Source of the DNA: an uncultured SAR86 cluster bacterium
GTDB lineage: Bacteria; Pseudomonadota; Gammaproteobacteria; Magnimaribacterales; D2472
Assembly (NCBI GenBank): GCA_902556105.1
Contig: CACDUZ010000002.1
Location: 1-64,000, forward strand
Length of the DNA: 64,000 bases
Direction of reading: 5' to 3'
Part shown: one piece after another, positions 60,677 through 64,000 of the stretch
Layout: each line of letters starts with the position of its first letter
Numbering within the stretch: the stretch's first letter is position 1
Position numbers and translations under genes: made by a program
The notes under the pieces: generated by a model
What the model saw: the letters and a program-made list of their open reading frames with translations, nothing else
Told to the model about the DNA's origin: nothing
Databases searched by the model: none

Positions 60677-61816
60677 ATGCATAATAATCACATGAAAGAT
60701 TACTCTAACCATATTGCAGTTATTGGCGCTGGCATTTCTGGGCTCACATTAGGGGTGATATTAAAAAGCTGTAATATTCCTTGTGTCATTTTTGAAAAAT
60801 ATGATTCCGTTAGTGAGTATGGTGCTGGCATATCAATTTCTCCAAATGGTTTAGAGGTATTAAAGAGTTTAAATATATATGATGATCTTCTAAAAATATC
60901 TTCAAAACCAGTTAGTTCTATTTTTTACTCCAACCTAAAAAAAATAACTGAAATCCCAAATGAAGTAATAACATCTTCAAGAAAGTCTTTATATAAAGTT
61001 TTATATGAAAAATATTTATCTTTTGATGGAGAAATATTATTTGATCACAACTTAGTAAGTATAGATTTTTCTATGAATAGCTTATATTTTTCAAATAAAA
61101 AAAATTATAGATTTAAACATATTGCAGCTTGCGATGGAATTAAATCCTCTTGTCAAAATTTATCGTCAGCCAAAATCAAAGGACCTGTATATAGCGGATA
61201 TTCTGTTTGGAGATCAATATTACCAACTAATCAAAAAAATATTATTTTTCATCTTGGCGCAAACTTTCATATAGTTACCTATCCTATTGGCATGAATCAA
61301 TCTAGCTTTGTTGCCGCAATAAAAACAAAGACAGAACTCAATGAATCATGGAGACAAAAAGGAGATTATGATGATCTAAGATCAGAATTACCTTCTTCTA
61401 TAATAGATGAATTCCCATCACTAAAGCAAAGCAATCAAATATACAAATGGGGTGTTTTTACAAGACCCTTGCCAAATGCACTATTTGATAAAAATATTAC
61501 CTTTTTAGGAGATGCTGCTCATCCAATAGTTCCTTTTTTAGGTCAAGGCGCCTGCCTTGCTTTAGAAGATGCATACGCATTTGGAAATCTAATTACAAAA
61601 TACAACAATGATTTTAAAAAGGCTCAAATAGAATATCAAAATATAAGATTAAACAGAATTAAATTAATTCATAGAAAGTCAACTAATCAAGCAAAGCTTA
61701 ATCACTTAAAAAATCCAATATTGGTCTATCTTAGAAATGTGTTAATGAGATTTACTGGAATTATTTCAATGAGAACGAATGCTATTTGGTCATACAAAAT
61801 TTCAAAAAAGTTATAA
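60677..61816 (+). CDS. FAD-dependent monooxygenase (UbiH/salicylate hydroxylase-like)
   Basis: IAVIGAGISGLTLGVIL, FLGDAAHPIVPFLGQGACLALEDAYAFGN; start may be 60692. Confidence 0.9.
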   Translation: MHNNHMKDYSNHIAVIGAGISGLTLGVILKSCNIPCVIFEKYDSVSEYGAGISISPNGLEVLKSLNIYDDLLKISSKPVSSIFYSNLKKITEIPNEVITSSRKSLYKVLYEKYLSFDGEILFDHNLVSIDFSMNSLYFSNKKNYRFKHIAACDGIKSSCQNLSSAKIKGPVYSGYSVWRSILPTNQKNIIFHLGANFHIVTYPIGMNQSSFVAAIKTKTELNESWRQKGDYDDLRSELPSSIIDEFPSLKQSNQIYKWGVFTRPLPNALFDKNITFLGDAAHPIVPFLGQGACLALEDAYAFGNLITKYNNDFKKAQIEYQNIRLNRIKLIHRKSTNQAKLNHLKNPILVYLRNVLMRFTGIISMRTNAIWSYKISKKL

Positions 61817-61860
61817 GAGTATAATTATGGTTAATGATTCTCAATTGCTATAATTAATAA

Positions 61861-64000
61861 ATGAAGTTCCTTACTAAAATATTTAATTCATTAAAATCGC
61901 AAGATCATAGACCAAAAGAAATTACACTCAAGATATCTTCTAGTCTTAAAGAATTTGTTGAAAATGAAGTCTTGCCCGGTCTTGATATCTCACCACATTA
62001 TTTTTGGAGTTCATTTGAAAGTATTTATGATAAATTTTCTAAAAGAAATAAAGACTTATTAGAAAAAAGACTAAAACTGCAAGAGCAAATTAGCGATTGG
62101 CATATTAAAAATAGGAATTTAGAATTTAATATTGAGGAATATAAAAAATTTCTATTTGACATAGGCTATCTTTCACCAAGAAGCAATGACTTTACAATTA
62201 ATACCTATAGCGTAGATCCGGAAATAAGAAAAATTGCTGGGCCTCAATTAGTCGTACCAGTCATGAATGCAAGATTTGCACTGAATGCAGCAAATGCAAG
62301 ATGGGGTAGTCTATATGATGCTCTTTATGGAACAAATATAATTAGCGAAGATGATGGCGCCGAAAGGGTAGGCGGTTACAACCCTTTAAGAGGCAATAAG
62401 GTAATTGCTTTCGCAAAAGACTTTCTTGATAAAACAGTACCACTTCAGCAAGGAACTTATGATCAAGTGATTAAATTTGAATTTATCGAAAGTGAATTAT
62501 CTATAACATTATCTGACGGCTCTAAAACCACCTTAGTAGATAAGGATAAATATGTGGGTTACAAAGATAAGGGTGAAGGTGCTCGTGGCTTGTTATTTAA
62601 AAACAATAACTTACATTTCGAGATACAAATTGATAGAACACATCCTATTGGTGAAGAAGATCCCGCTGGCATAAAAGATATATTGATGGAATCTGCAATA
62701 ACAACAATTCAAGATTGTGAGGATTCAGTAGCAGCAGTAGATTCAGCAGATAAAATAATTGTCTACAGAAACTGGTTAGGATTGATGAAAGGTAATTTAC
62801 AAAGATCTTTTGATAAGGCAGGAAAACGAATCTTAAGAGAATTGAATCCAGACAGAAAATACCTTCTCAAGAATGGCAAAATGATTTTATTGCCTGGAAG
62901 AAGCTTAATGCTAGTTAGAAATGTTGGACATTTAATGACAAACCCTGCTATTAAGGATAAGAATGGTAATGAAATTCCAGAAGGTATCATGGACTCAATT
63001 TTTACTATATGCATCGCAATTCATGACATTATAGGAAATGGTAAATATAAAAACTCTAAAACAAAAAGTATTTATATTGTAAAACCTAAGATGCATGGAC
63101 CTGAAGAAGTTCAATTCACATGTGATCTGTTTTCAGAAGTTGAAAAGATTTTTAACTTACCAACAAATACGGTGAAGCTTGGAATAATGGATGAAGAGAG
63201 AAGGACCACAGTTAATCTAAAAGAATGCATAGAGGTGGCAAAAGACAGAGTCATTTTTATCAACACAGGGTTTCTTGATAGAACTGGCGATGAAATTCAT
63301 ACAAGCATGGAAGCGGGACCAATGGTAACCAAGGCCGAAATGAAAAATCAAAAATGGATCGGTGCCTATGAAAATTGGAATGTTGATATTGGACTAGAAA
63401 CAGGTTTTAAAGGAAATGCTCAAATTGGCAAGGGTATGTGGCCAATGCCAGATGAAATGTTGGAGATGTATAAAACTAAAACAATGCATCCAAAAGCAGG
63501 AGCAAACTGCGCATGGGTTCCATCTCCAACAGCTGCAACCTTACATGCAATTCATTATCATCAAATTTTTGTTCAAGATATACAGGAAAAAATAATCAAA
63601 AGAGATAAAGCTAATTTAGATGATTTATTACGAATACCTATGATGAATAAAGATCAGATTCCATCTCAAGAAGAAATAACAGCTGAGCTAGAAAATAATG
63701 CTCAAGGAATATTGGGATATGTGGTTAGATGGGTCGATCAAGGTATCGGCTGCTCAAAAGTCCCTGATATTAATGATATTGGTCTAATGGAAGATAGAGC
63801 TACTTGTCGTATTTCAAGTCAGCACATTTCAAATTGGTTGCATCATGGACTATGTTCTGAAGTTGAAGTAATTGAAACAATGAAAAAAATGGCAAAAATA
63901 GTTGACCAACAGAACAAAGATGATGTTCACTATAAAAAAATGAGTCCATCTTTTGATGGTATTGCATTTAAAGCCGCATGTAATCTCGCTATAAAAGGTA
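61861..64000 (+). CDS. glcB: Malate synthase G (truncated by window end)
   Basis: Open from ATG 61861 to window end: IAGPQLVVPVMNARFALNAANARWGSLYDALYGT, MEAGPMVTKAEMKNQKWIGAYENWNVDIGL; absent from the supplied ORF track. Confidence 0.93.
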   Translation, partial: MKFLTKIFNSLKSQDHRPKEITLKISSSLKEFVENEVLPGLDISPHYFWSSFESIYDKFSKRNKDLLEKRLKLQEQISDWHIKNRNLEFNIEEYKKFLFDIGYLSPRSNDFTINTYSVDPEIRKIAGPQLVVPVMNARFALNAANARWGSLYDALYGTNIISEDDGAERVGGYNPLRGNKVIAFAKDFLDKTVPLQQGTYDQVIKFEFIESELSITLSDGSKTTLVDKDKYVGYKDKGEGARGLLFKNNNLHFEIQIDRTHPIGEEDPAGIKDILMESAITTIQDCEDSVAAVDSADKIIVYRNWLGLMKGNLQRSFDKAGKRILRELNPDRKYLLKNGKMILLPGRSLMLVRNVGHLMTNPAIKDKNGNEIPEGIMDSIFTICIAIHDIIGNGKYKNSKTKSIYIVKPKMHGPEEVQFTCDLFSEVEKIFNLPTNTVKLGIMDEERRTTVNLKECIEVAKDRVIFINTGFLDRTGDEIHTSMEAGPMVTKAEMKNQKWIGAYENWNVDIGLETGFKGNAQIGKGMWPMPDEMLEMYKTKTMHPKAGANCAWVPSPTAATLHAIHYHQIFVQDIQEKIIKRDKANLDDLLRIPMMNKDQIPSQEEITAELENNAQGILGYVVRWVDQGIGCSKVPDINDIGLMEDRATCRISSQHISNWLHHGLCSEVEVIETMKKMAKIVDQQNKDDVHYKKMSPSFDGIAFKAACNLAIKG

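Overview
AT-rich, very compact bacterial chromosome segment. The gene order (rplS-xerD-dsbC-hom-thrC-prfB-lysS; nrdAB; ygfZ/sdhE; rpoE-rseA-mucD-lepA-lepB-rnc-era-recO-acpS; queA-tgt-yajC-secDF; suhB/trmJ) fits a streamlined marine gammaproteobacterium, possibly SAR86-like (inference). The first ~41 kb is mostly housekeeping operons. From ~41.4 to 61.8 kb the content is more accessory: small secreted proteins, an amidase, a steroid-5-alpha-reductase-like membrane protein, a GMC oxidoreductase, a patatin, a TonB-dependent receptor followed by an M64-like metallopeptidase lipoprotein, and an esterase lipoprotein. The window ends inside malate synthase G, which the ORF track missed. Three tRNAs are present: Leu(CAA), Glu(UUC), Gly(GCC). 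I see no CRISPR array, rRNA, transposase, prophage or recognisable defence island. The best leads are: conserved functional residues lost in several housekeeping enzymes (SuhB metal ligands, Tgt zinc cysteines, RNase III Asp, shortened TsaB); a tandem NrdR-box pair upstream of nrdAB; a DnaA-box cluster with an 11-bp perfect inverted repeat in a 308-bp intergenic region; a set of secreted proteins that look internally duplicated; a cadherin-like/cupredoxin lipoprotein; and an esterase lipoprotein ORF that runs through a tRNA-Gly gene with no canonical start codon after it.
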